Shown: positions 8,354-15,054 of the stretch, one piece after another
How the letters are laid out: every line of letters starts with the position of its first letter
Numbering within the stretch: position 1 is the first letter of the stretch
Origin: CAZMJG01 sp964576365
Lineage (GTDB): Bacteria; Patescibacteriota; Microgenomatia; UBA1406; GWC2-37-13
Reading direction: 5' to 3'
Assembly: GCA_964576365.1 (NCBI GenBank)
Contig: CAZNUT010000010.1
Location: 1-34,892, forward strand
DNA: 34,892 nucleotides
The notes under the pieces: model-generated
What the model saw: the letters and a program-made list of their open reading frames with translations, nothing else
Database searches by the model: none
Told to the model about the DNA's origin: nothing
Made by a program: the position numbers and the translations under genes

Positions 8354-8461
8354 TTTAATCGAGAGTGATGGCGAGAGTTTTGGCTCTATGACCCATCCAG
8401 CAACCACCCGCCCCTTGGCGGACAGGTGCTCCACCCAAAACCCACTATGGGATGGATTAAA
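8354..8461 (+). ncRNA. SAM-I (S-box) riboswitch aptamer
   Basis: All S-box elements can be paired by eye. P1: TTTAATC 8354-8360 with GATTAAA 8455-8461. P2 outer: GATGG 8367-8371 with CCATC 8393-8397. A kink-turn follows (GA at 8373-8374, TGA at 8389-8391). P2 inner: AGAG 8374-8377 with CTCT 8384-8387. Pseudoknot: P2 loop TTTTGG 8378-8383 with CCAAAA 8435-8440. J2/3 is the conserved AGCAACC (8399-8405). P3: ACC 8403-8405 with GGT 8425-8427, and CCGCC 8408-8412 with GGCGG 8417-8421, followed by AGGTGCT. P4: CCCA 8441-8444 with TGGG 8448-8451. The order, spacing and conserved joining residues fit the SAM-I consensus from memory, so the ligand should be S-adenosylmethionine. Confidence 0.88.
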
Positions 8462-8488
8462 AATCTTCAACTATTCTCACTGTCCAGA

Positions 8489-8501
8489 AAGGAGGTGATC
8501 C
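8489..8501 (+). promoter_or_regulatory. Exceptionally strong Shine-Dalgarno site in the riboswitch expression platform
   Basis: The 13 bases AAGGAGGTGATCC are complementary to the conserved 3' tail of bacterial 16S rRNA, with GGAGG ending 9 nt before the TTG start. It is the only canonical SD I found in the window. ATCCATC at 8498-8504, between the SD and the start codon, is the reverse complement of GATGGAT at 8451-8457, which overlaps the 3' strand of P1. That gives a possible mutually exclusive switch helix. Confidence 0.7.
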
Positions 8502-8504
8502 ATC

Positions 8505-8828
8505 TTGAGTGACCCAGAACGTATTCTTTTTACTTTTGCCGTACCTGGAGAGGTAGTAGATAAGGCTACTCAAATACTTGAAGAGCTTGGTGTTTATGTA
8601 GATGGTGTTGGTCTTGGCCTTATGCCAGTCATACGTGTCAACTACGACGCCAAAACAGGCGAAACATCAGAGGCGATTGAGGTAGCTGGATTTGCACAGT
8701 TGGGGCACGAGTATGATATTGTAGAAGCGCTTGCCAAAGCAGGTGTTGCTGGTTATTCCCGAGAGACTCAAGTCGTCTTTTGGGGCGATATTGATCCCAG
8801 TACGAGTGATGTAAATCCGGGTATCTAA
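8505..8828 (+). CDS. Orphan 107-aa protein under SAM-I riboswitch control
   Basis: I do not recognise this protein. It begins MSDPERILFTFAVPGEVVDK from a TTG codon set by the strong SD. It is acidic, soluble and without Cys, membrane segments or a signal peptide. Strands and helices seem to alternate: RILFTFAVP, a helix to LEELGVYV, GLMPVIRVNYD, AIEVAGFAQL, a helix around YDIVEALAKAG, and TQVVFWGD. Tyr and Gly are frequent and the C-terminus is likely disordered. It is monocistronic: its own promoter and riboswitch lie upstream and a terminator follows 8 nt after the stop. Given the riboswitch, a role in methionine/SAM metabolism, SAM-dependent methylation or transport is inferred. Its codon and RBS style differ from the neighbours, which may mean transfer as a cassette. 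Confidence 0.8.
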   Translation: MSDPERILFTFAVPGEVVDKATQILEELGVYVDGVGLGLMPVIRVNYDAKTGETSEAIEVAGFAQLGHEYDIVEALAKAGVAGYSRETQVVFWGDIDPSTSDVNPGI

Positions 8829-8836
8829 CGGATTTG

Positions 8837-8870
8837 AAGAAGGATTTCCCTTGTGGAAATCCTTCTTTTT
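8837..8870 (+). terminator. Rho-independent terminator
   Basis: A perfect 13-bp stem, AAGAAGGATTTCC (8837-8849) with GGAAATCCTTCTT (8855-8867), a CTTGT loop and a T-run to 8870. It is the strongest terminator seen in the window and closes the riboswitch cassette. Confidence 0.93.
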
Positions 8871-8942
8871 AGTGGGAAATTTCATACACGATTCTTATCG
8901 TTGTTTATACACACTGTTTCATAATTGCGTTATAGTAAATTG

Positions 8943-9248
8943 ATGAAAAAAACAGGAATATCTCGCACATTTGAGAGATTGAGAAAATATGCAAGTACTT
9001 ATTTTGTGATATGTAAAGTCGTATTGAGAGATTCGCGTACTCCTTTGCTTTCCAAAGCACTGCTCGCTATTGCGATCGGTTACACCTTCATGCCTTTTGA
9101 TCTTATTCCAGACTTCATCCCGTTAGCAGGACAGATCGATGATCTCATCATCATTCCACTTTTTATTTATCTGGCGCTACGAATGTTGCCAAAGGAAGTG
9201 CATGATGAGTATACAGCGAGATTGACTAATCAGACGAATGAAAAATGA
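8943..9248 (+). CDS. YkvA/DUF1232 family small membrane protein
   Basis: A 101-aa protein of the DUF1232 (YkvA) family. The signature runs LLAIAIGYTFMPFDLIPDFI, then PLAGQIDDLIIIPLFIYLAL, with the conserved DLIPD-F-P-x-x-G-x-x-DD core. Two hydrophobic helices suggest membrane association. The function is unknown. A TTG at 8925 would add six residues, but TATAGT at 8931-8936 ends exactly 6 nt before the ATG at 8943, so that start is chosen. It lies downstream of the terminator of the riboswitch cassette and is transcribed separately. Confidence 0.85.
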   Translation: MKKTGISRTFERLRKYASTYFVICKVVLRDSRTPLLSKALLAIAIGYTFMPFDLIPDFIPLAGQIDDLIIIPLFIYLALRMLPKEVHDEYTARLTNQTNEK

Positions 9249-9258
9249 TCAATGACTG

Positions 9259-9380
9259 TACGAAATAGATTCTGTCACTTGTTTATCCTCCCATCAGCCT
9301 GCCTGCCGGAAGGCAGGTGCTCGCTCACTTGGTTCGCTGTGCGCTGTCGGGAACCCTCTACTCGTGACACCTATTTCGTA
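9259..9380. repeat. 122-bp element with terminal inverted repeats and inner hairpins
   Basis: TACGAAATAG (9259-9268) and TGTCAC (9273-9278) pair with GTGACA (9364-9369) and CTATTTCGTA (9371-9380). Inside are CCTGCC-GGAA-GGCAGG (9302-9317) and GGTTC/GAACC (9331-9335/9351-9355). The whole would fold as a long stem with two arms. It is GC-richer than its surroundings and has no ORF. It could be a MITE-like or REP-like repeat or a structured RNA. Confidence 0.55.
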
Positions 9381-9418
9381 CCTATCTGGATAGTGTTTAA
9401 GTATGTTACTATTTATAA

Positions 9419-9430
9419 GGTTATATAACC
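9419..9430. promoter_or_regulatory. Perfect 12-bp palindrome before a start codon
   Basis: GGTTATATAACC lies one base before the ATG at 9432 and overlaps possible -10 hexamers. A repressor bound here would block transcription start, so it may be an operator. Confidence 0.4.
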
Positions 9431-9431
9431 T

Positions 9432-9854
9432 ATGAACATGTTTAAGCCAGTCAAGGCAAAAACAATTGAAGAATACATAGATGCATTAGTGATTGAAAGA
9501 AAAGAGGAAGTGTTGAAGCTTCATCGGTTCATTCAAGAGGCTGTCCCTTCTTTACGCGCTCATTTTTCCTACAACATGATCGGCTACGGCAGTTTTAAAT
9601 ATAAAAATTACAAAAAAGAAATCATAGATTGGCCGGTGATAGGGCTTGCGAGTCAGAAAAACTACATTAGTCTGTATGTTTGTGCTCTCGAAAACGGTCA
9701 CTATATTGCAGAAAAGCATAAAGATCAATTGGGAAAAGTGAGCGTGGGCAAAAGCTGTATCCGTTTCAAAACAGTGTCTGATCTACATCTTCCTGCCTTG
9801 CAAAAAGTTCTTGAAAAAGCTGAAAAAAATCCCGGATTAGTTATGAAAGAATGA
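9432..9854 (+). CDS. DUF1801 family protein
   Basis: A 140-aa DUF1801 protein: an N-terminal helix (TIEEYIDALVIERKEEVLKL), AHFSYNMIGYG, then WPVIGLASQKNYISLYVCAL and the C-terminal LGKVSVGKSCIRFKTVSDL. Function unknown; it is a second, more diverged DUF1801 gene in this region (the other at 6811). The ATG at 9432 is kept, although the third residue is also Met (9438) and sits 8 nt after TATAAC (9424-9429), which would fit the leaderless pattern better. Convergent with the C39-like gene, 15-nt gap. Confidence 0.83.
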   Translation: MNMFKPVKAKTIEEYIDALVIERKEEVLKLHRFIQEAVPSLRAHFSYNMIGYGSFKYKNYKKEIIDWPVIGLASQKNYISLYVCALENGHYIAEKHKDQLGKVSVGKSCIRFKTVSDLHLPALQKVLEKAEKNPGLVMKE

Positions 9855-9869
9855 TTATCACCAGGTTTA

Positions 9870-10991
9870 TTAATTGGGGTATGTATTATTAAGCGCATCA
9901 CGAGCTTTCTGTAGATTTGTATTATAAAAAATTGCTTTTTCGTATTCTGTGCGAGCCATGTCTATTTGTCCTCTTTGTTCATATACATTCCCGCGCAGCA
10001 GATAAAGCTCGGAAAAAGCTCTGTTCTGATTTGATAAAATAGCATCTGTCATCATCAGGACACGGTCAGTATTACCTGCATGCATATATGCCTGAATAGG
10101 CTCTATTTGATACCACAAGGTGCGAAAGGGCAATCGGTTTTCTATCTGTTCGAATTGGTTTAGAGATTCAGAATATTGACCCAGATGATATAAAGCGATA
10201 GCACGATTAAACCCGGCGGCAATATTTGATGGATCAACCTTCAAAATTTCAGCTGCGTTTTTTTCTGCATCTTCCCATGCTTGTTTTTCATCAATATATT
10301 TGCCTAGAATATGTTTCAAAACGGCAATCTGTTCGGTCGGTACCAACACGAGATATTCATAATTAAAATATTTCCACAATTGATTAAATTCATCATACGA
10401 ATAAGAGAGATTTGATCCCTGAAGCGAGTCATCTTGAATCAATTGTTTGGTGGAATCGTCATATCCTTTAATGATTCGATAATGTCCAATATCTTCATGA
10501 GTCGTGAGAAGAGTGCGTGTAATCACGGGAAAACCCTGAGCGATAAATGTTTTGAGTAAATTTATGTTTCCTGCTGGTCTGTGAAAAGGGACCAGGTTGT
10601 ATTTTTTACTTTCTTCTGCAAGTTCATCGAGTGTGACAGACTTATCATCATTATCTCCAAGTTGGTTTTGATACGGTCTCATTTGTCGTCCCAAATCTTC
10701 TTGAGATACTGCGTGACCGTAATACGAGAGAGTCATCGATAGAGCCGCCGGACCACAGTTGTTAAACGACTGATACACGTGGTAATTGTTTTGCAATATT
10801 TTATTCGCTGGCAAAAGAGTGGGAGTGACAGAAGTAATATGTTGGGTGGGCGAGACAATAGGTCTTGCAGACGGAATTATTGTCTCGGTTTTTTTCTCAG
10901 GGAGTCGATACCAGAGCAAGATTCCTACCCCTAAAAAGAGTAGAAACAAAATGAAAGTTTTCAATTTTAAAAATAAATTGCTAACAATCAA
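9870..10991 (-). CDS. Membrane-anchored C39-like peptidase with TPR repeats
   Basis: 373 aa. An N-terminal transmembrane anchor (about 11-28) and a Pro/Thr-rich linker lead to a C39-like papain-fold domain (about 70-215) with C79 in NNCGPAALSM, H170 in GHYRIIKGYD and D187 in IQDDSL. Tetratricopeptide-type helices follow (about 230-370; for example NIAAGFNRAIALYHLGQYSE and ELYLLRGNVYEQRGQIDMAR). The peptidase and TPR parts should face outward. C39 enzymes usually cleave double-glycine leaders, but no ABC transporter is fused, so it may be a different protease or an amidase. The start is a TTG at 10991: the minus-strand CATAAT (plus 10998-11003) ends 6 nt before it and no ATG lies nearby. Confidence 0.85.
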   Translation of the reverse strand: MIVSNLFLKLKTFILFLLFLGVGILLWYRLPEKKTETIIPSARPIVSPTQHITSVTPTLLPANKILQNNYHVYQSFNNCGPAALSMTLSYYGHAVSQEDLGRQMRPYQNQLGDNDDKSVTLDELAEESKKYNLVPFHRPAGNINLLKTFIAQGFPVITRTLLTTHEDIGHYRIIKGYDDSTKQLIQDDSLQGSNLSYSYDEFNQLWKYFNYEYLVLVPTEQIAVLKHILGKYIDEKQAWEDAEKNAAEILKVDPSNIAAGFNRAIALYHLGQYSESLNQFEQIENRLPFRTLWYQIEPIQAYMHAGNTDRVLMMTDAILSNQNRAFSELYLLRGNVYEQRGQIDMARTEYEKAIFYNTNLQKARDALNNTYPN

Positions 10992-11103
10992 TTAAGAATT
11001 ATGGAATAAGAAAGAAGAATTTTGTTCGTTTCTTAATATTTAATTCTTAACTGGGTTTACGCAGAATATCGTCATCCCGGACTTGCCTGCCGCCTATTCT
11101 TTT

Positions 11104-11127
11104 GTTACATGCTGTGTGTTACATGCT
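11104..11127. repeat. Short tandem direct repeat
   Basis: GTTACATGCT occurs at 11104-11113 and again at 11118-11127, a 14-nt period. It lies downstream of the minus-strand aminotransferase gene, in a gap that also holds a GC-rich piece (GCCTGCCG near 11090). Confidence 0.5.
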
Positions 11128-11139
11128 ACATAGAGTAAG

Positions 11140-11985
11140 CTACACCGTTATGTTGCACGTATTTTGAATGTATCCACGATATTGACGCAGAGCTTCTCGT
11201 GCGATTGGTCCTGCCTGGCCATCACCGACTCGTGTGCCATCCATTTCAACCACAGACCTCAATTCGCTATTACTTCCTGTCATAAAAATTTCATTCGCTT
11301 TTTTCAAATCTTCAATTGTAAAATTTTTTACCACAATAGGTATTGGAAGTCGTAAAATCTCAAGCAGTGTTTTTCTCGTAACACCTTTTACGATATTAGT
11401 CTCAGGTGTCATCAGTTTGTCACCAATCACTGCAAAAATATTCGATCCCGACCCTTCAAAAACCTGGCTTTCATCATAATAAATAATTTCATCAATCTGT
11501 TTGTCTTTGGCAAACACACGTTGCTTGATACCTTCGACATAGTCTGTATGTTTGGCTTCAGGACGTTGACGTTTGTATTTCGCGGTAATAACTTTGATGC
11601 ATGTTGGGTTTTGATCGTGGGATATGGTTTGGCGCCTATTTATGATCATGATTAGAGTGGGCACGGGTGCCTGATACATCTCGTGAGTCACTCCGCCGGA
11701 AACGATGATTTTGAGGGTCTTTTCCGATTCTGTATCGTTTTTATCGAGTGTTTCCTGCGCCCATTGAGCTATTTGCTGTTTACTCCATGGTATGTGTAAT
11801 CCGATAATTTCAGCAGATTTAAAGAGACGCTCTACATGTTCATGCAGTTTGAAAAAGCGACGATTGTATGTCACTATAAAATCTGCCACCGCATATCCTC
11901 TGCCAAATCCCAGATCTCGTGGAGAAATCAAAAGTTTTTCTTCGGTGACAAATGATCCATTGAGAAAATGAATAAGCTCTCCCAT
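11140..11985 (-). CDS. PLP-dependent class IV aminotransferase (D-amino-acid or branched-chain type)
   Basis: 281 aa, fold type IV. LGFGRGYAVADFIVTYN and LHEHVERLFKSAEII are family signatures. The PLP lysine is K145 in PEAKHTDYVEG, and E177 in QVFEGSGSNIF binds the pyridine nitrogen. The C-terminal GVTRKTLLEI and IFMTGSNSELRSVVEMDG fit D-alanine transaminase, branched-chain aminotransferase and ADC lyase alike. The substrate is not fixed by sequence alone; D-amino acid supply for peptidoglycan is plausible beside the L,D-transpeptidase. The minus-strand TATACT (plus 11992-11997) ends 6 nt before the ATG, and the divergent transpeptidase promoter is 17 bp away. Confidence 0.88.
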   Translation of the reverse strand: MGELIHFLNGSFVTEEKLLISPRDLGFGRGYAVADFIVTYNRRFFKLHEHVERLFKSAEIIGLHIPWSKQQIAQWAQETLDKNDTESEKTLKIIVSGGVTHEMYQAPVPTLIMIINRRQTISHDQNPTCIKVITAKYKRQRPEAKHTDYVEGIKQRVFAKDKQIDEIIYYDESQVFEGSGSNIFAVIGDKLMTPETNIVKGVTRKTLLEILRLPIPIVVKNFTIEDLKKANEIFMTGSNSELRSVVEMDGTRVGDGQAGPIAREALRQYRGYIQNTCNITV

Positions 11986-12026
11986 GTGTTCAGTATACCA
12001 TGCGATACATGATATATACTATCTCT

Positions 12027-12611
12027 ATGCGCTATATTATATTGCTTATCTTATTTTTTGTGTCCGGTTTTGTTTTGCGCAGAGTTTTTGTGTATACACA
12101 AAATCAACATCAATATGAGTCAAAAATCGAAAAAAACGTATATTGGATGGAGTTGCACCGTAAATCAGAGCGTGAATATGTGTATAAAGGAGTGCCAGGT
12201 GATGTGAAAAACAGTAATCTAGTGAGAATGATGAGCGTCAAGGTAGGAGAGTCAGGAAAAAGACCTACGCCACTTCCTCAACTATCAGGAAAAAAATATT
12301 GGCGTATTATCGATAAATTATCTTCTCATGACAATCCGGAAACAGCTCCCTACTTTTTGACATTAGACATTCCATCTTCTGATGAGTGGCCATATGGACC
12401 AATGCCCTACGAAGAGTGTAGCGGTCAGTGTGATTGGGAAACCATGGGGTATTTTGGTCTGCATGGAGTGAATGGCGATTTGTCACGACTGTCTGCTGAG
12501 AATCCGGGAAGCTCTGGCTGTGTACGCCATCGTGATGACGACATCACCTTTTTATATAAGCTGCTTGATCCTGCGCACGAAGAAGTGCGCTACTATATTC
12601 AAGATATATAA
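12027..12611 (+). CDS. L,D-transpeptidase (YkuD domain), membrane-anchored
   Basis: 194 aa. An N-terminal hydrophobic segment (about 3-19) anchors an external YkuD domain. The active-site signature is H146-G, then S163-G-C165-V-R167 (GLHGVNG ... NPGSSGCVRH), with C165 as the nucleophile. Such enzymes make 3-3 peptidoglycan cross-links or attach proteins to the wall. A longer start at 12000 (MRYMIYTIS) is possible, but TATACT at 12015-12020 ends 6 nt before the ATG at 12027, so that is chosen. It is divergent from the aminotransferase gene. Confidence 0.9.
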   Translation: MRYIILLILFFVSGFVLRRVFVYTQNQHQYESKIEKNVYWMELHRKSEREYVYKGVPGDVKNSNLVRMMSVKVGESGKRPTPLPQLSGKKYWRIIDKLSSHDNPETAPYFLTLDIPSSDEWPYGPMPYEECSGQCDWETMGYFGLHGVNGDLSRLSAENPGSSGCVRHRDDDITFLYKLLDPAHEEVRYYIQDI

Positions 12612-12748
12612 ATAATTATCTTTAACATTCTCATTATCTTTTTTTGGTTCAAAGTATATGTGCTAGTACTGGTGACAAATATATATGTATGGAATATTTA
12701 AACATATTTTGATATAATACAGCTTGATTTGAAGCTCTTATATCTTAT

Positions 12749-13795
12749 ATGTACTATTTTATTTCACTATTTTCATTTTGCTGGTTTAGTGTGTGTGCTT
12801 CACCCACTCCAACAGTGCCCACTAAAATAGATATCCAGCGGTCGGTGAGCGCTCCCGCAAAAGCAAAACAAGGTGAAAAAGTCTGGGTGACACTCAATGG
12901 ATTTAAGAAAGAGCGTATAGTCAGTATCAAGTTTGGAGATGGAGCTTTTACTGAACCTGTTGCTGATAAAAATGGTTTTGTAAAAACATGGCATACCTAT
13001 GGCTGCGTCAATGATGCTGATTTTTCCGATTACATTATCACTATTTCTCAAAAAGACTCTGCCAATTTAGTTTCAAAACTACGCATCGTCTGTCGCGAAT
13101 TATCCCCTACACCTGTCAAAGTTTCTATTATCGCATCTGTTACTAGTACTCCAACACCCACCAGGACAAAACTTCCTACCCGTCTTCCATCGCCATCTAA
13201 GCCTACATTACAAGCCACAAGAAATCCTACTCAGGTTGTTACAAAGGCAATAACCCCAACTCAAGTAAATTTGTCAGAAAAAAAGGTTGCCGCTGAAAAC
13301 AACCCCTGTAAGTCGCTTCATGTTGTGGTGAGTACTTCATTGTATGGACGCATCACCACTATACCTTATACAATAGGACCCATAAATCAGATGCCTGTTT
13401 ATGATGTTGGCGCTGTGTCTGCCGATCAGATGTTTGAGTACAAAATCCGTTTTTCTCCTTCACGCGTGAGATATCAGCAAGATGGAGTTAACGGCAACAA
13501 TAAGACATATGATTTAAAAATAGATAAAAAATGGCGAGATCATTTTTATTTGCAGGGATTTTATTCAGCTAATAGTAAACTCATGAGTTCAAGGAGTGTT
13601 GAAGTCGTGAGTGATGACACGATCACCCAGATAGCATATGTGCCAAACAGAATCACGATTGAAGCTAAGACAAAACAAGGTGTGAACTGCGGAATAGTAT
13701 TTAAGCAAACATACGATGCCCCAGCTACTTCTTCAGCGTATGATTCCTCTCTCACACAAGAAGGCAATAAGCCAAAAAAATATCAACTGCAATAA
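12749..13795 (+). CDS. Secreted protein with Pro/Thr-rich linker, function unknown
   Basis: 348 aa. A signal peptide (about 1-17, hydrophobic core YYFISLFSFCWFSV) is followed by an Ig-like beta domain (about 28-118; GEKVWVTLNGF, then SIKFGDGAF and a C85/C112 pair). Next is a linker rich in Thr, Pro and Ser (about 118-175; STPTPTRTKLPTRLPSPSK) and a C-terminal beta-rich domain of about 150 aa with two cysteines. Thr/Pro linkers like this are common in surface proteins of Microgenomates. TATAAT at 12713-12718 would give a leader of about 25 nt; TTATAT at 12738-12743 would give a leaderless start. Confidence 0.75.
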   Translation: MYYFISLFSFCWFSVCASPTPTVPTKIDIQRSVSAPAKAKQGEKVWVTLNGFKKERIVSIKFGDGAFTEPVADKNGFVKTWHTYGCVNDADFSDYIITISQKDSANLVSKLRIVCRELSPTPVKVSIIASVTSTPTPTRTKLPTRLPSPSKPTLQATRNPTQVVTKAITPTQVNLSEKKVAAENNPCKSLHVVVSTSLYGRITTIPYTIGPINQMPVYDVGAVSADQMFEYKIRFSPSRVRYQQDGVNGNNKTYDLKIDKKWRDHFYLQGFYSANSKLMSSRSVEVVSDDTITQIAYVPNRITIEAKTKQGVNCGIVFKQTYDAPATSSAYDSSLTQEGNKPKKYQLQ

Positions 13796-13828
13796 CATTT
13801 GTAGCTCTTAAATATCTCTAGTTGAAGT

Positions 13829-13847
13829 AAAAAGTTCTCTCGAGAAC
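13829..13847 (-). terminator. Possible rho-independent terminator of the AlkC gene
   Basis: On the minus strand GTTCTC (13847-13842) and GAGAAC (13839-13834) form a short hairpin followed by a T-run (plus AAAAA at 13829-13833). It is 53 nt past the stop of the 13900-15033 gene. The stem is short, so the call is moderate. Confidence 0.45.
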
Positions 13848-13899
13848 GACAGATTTGTCAAGAGGATGTTACATGCGAAAATACTTCAATATTGAATTG

Positions 13900-15033
13900 T
13901 TAAGTCGATTGATTAACCAGTTCAAAATTCGATTGTGCTACTTCGTCACCATTGATTTGAATCGTAAGGGTGTGTGTACCTGCATAGAGGGTACGAGTTG
14001 TCATAAACTGACGCATCAGATGTTTTTTGTGTATCTGGATGACTTCATTTTTTTTCGCATCAATAGATTTCAGCTTAAAAACTTTTTGACTACGTGTATT
14101 ATTTTTTGTTAAAAATATGATGCTGTAGTCAATGATAAGACGTTGTTGTTTTGAAGAAAGAAATGACAAAGTAAAATCCAGATGTGTACCCATAGAAATA
14201 GTAATATTCTGCATTTTTAGTTTTATAGATTTCAGCTCTGGTACCGAACGTATGCCAAGTAGGTTCATCGCTTCTTTATTACCTTGCTTTATCAATGTAC
14301 GAAGTGCATGACGCATGATATATGACATCTCTTTTTCGGTTTGTTTTTTAGTCTGCTGCCACTTTTTAAGAATATCAATCACCCACTGAGGATTTATTTT
14401 CGAAATATCATTCAGATGATTGGCAACCGAACGCGTAACATAGCGTGTTTTATCCGTATATAAATTATGTAAAATCGGCAGACTATCAGAGTAAAGGATG
14501 TTTATTTTTTTCGCCCATGGAAGTTTTGGTCGTGTCCCTTCACTGGCAAGCCTTCTCACGTGATAGTTGGTGTCCACGCTCCATATTTTCAGCATTTTCA
14601 TTGTTTCACCCGGAAAGGTATTGATAAAAGTTCGTATAGCATCTTCTACAGAAAAGCGCATAGTGATTTGTTTTAGTGCATCTAGTGATTCATGCAGATA
14701 TGCAGATATACATCCGTATCGCGAAATATATGTGGCATACGGAGCATAGATAAAATCCCCAAAATCATTATCGTTTTTTGTCTCATCGAGCGGTGAAGGG
14801 AGGGCGGCAAGAATAATAGCCAATGCGTCCTCATATGTTTCAGGCAAATATATATGAAGTGAGGTCGCGATATGTTCAATGCGCTGTTTTAGCTCCAATT
14901 CAGGAAAATGTTTACACACGTGGGTAATAAATTCATTATGAGCAAACGAGGGGTGTACTTTTTTGATTTCAAGCGCAAGCTGCGTAACTTTTTGTTTGTT
15001 AAATAGCTGATCTTTGAGAGAAAAAGAACCCAT
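13900..15033 (-). CDS. AlkC-type 3-methyladenine DNA glycosylase with Ig-like domain
   Basis: 377 aa. The N-terminal 260 residues form HEAT-like helices of the AlkC/AlkD DNA glycosylase superfamily. The family-specific segment is HVRRLASEGTRPKLPWAKKI (about 158-177). The C-terminal 110 residues (LKSIKLKMQNITISMGTHLD, then LDFTLSFLSSK and TRTLYAGTHTLTIQIN) form the Ig-like domain that marks AlkC and helps it grip DNA. It should excise 3-methyladenine-type lesions, possibly relevant because SAM itself methylates DNA. The minus-strand TATACT (plus 15041-15046) ends 7 nt before the ATG. Confidence 0.83.
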   Translation of the reverse strand: MGSFSLKDQLFNKQKVTQLALEIKKVHPSFAHNEFITHVCKHFPELELKQRIEHIATSLHIYLPETYEDALAIILAALPSPLDETKNDNDFGDFIYAPYATYISRYGCISAYLHESLDALKQITMRFSVEDAIRTFINTFPGETMKMLKIWSVDTNYHVRRLASEGTRPKLPWAKKINILYSDSLPILHNLYTDKTRYVTRSVANHLNDISKINPQWVIDILKKWQQTKKQTEKEMSYIMRHALRTLIKQGNKEAMNLLGIRSVPELKSIKLKMQNITISMGTHLDFTLSFLSSKQQRLIIDYSIIFLTKNNTRSQKVFKLKSIDAKKNEVIQIHKKHLMRQFMTTRTLYAGTHTLTIQINGDEVAQSNFELVNQST

Positions 15034-15054
15034 ACATTAAAGTATATTTATGGT

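Noticed and set aside
8388..8498. 36-codon ORF through the riboswitch, ending within the SD
   Set aside because: It lies wholly within the aptamer and its codons follow RNA structure; no -10 box or SD precedes it, so a leader peptide is unlikely.
8485..8505. Possible antisense fragment of a 16S rRNA gene 3' end
   Set aside because: The match stops after the anti-SD complement and no other 16S sequence surrounds it; a strong SD before a start codon explains it.
11104..11127. Start of a repeat array
   Set aside because: Only two copies with a 14-nt period; too short for CRISPR or a VNTR call.
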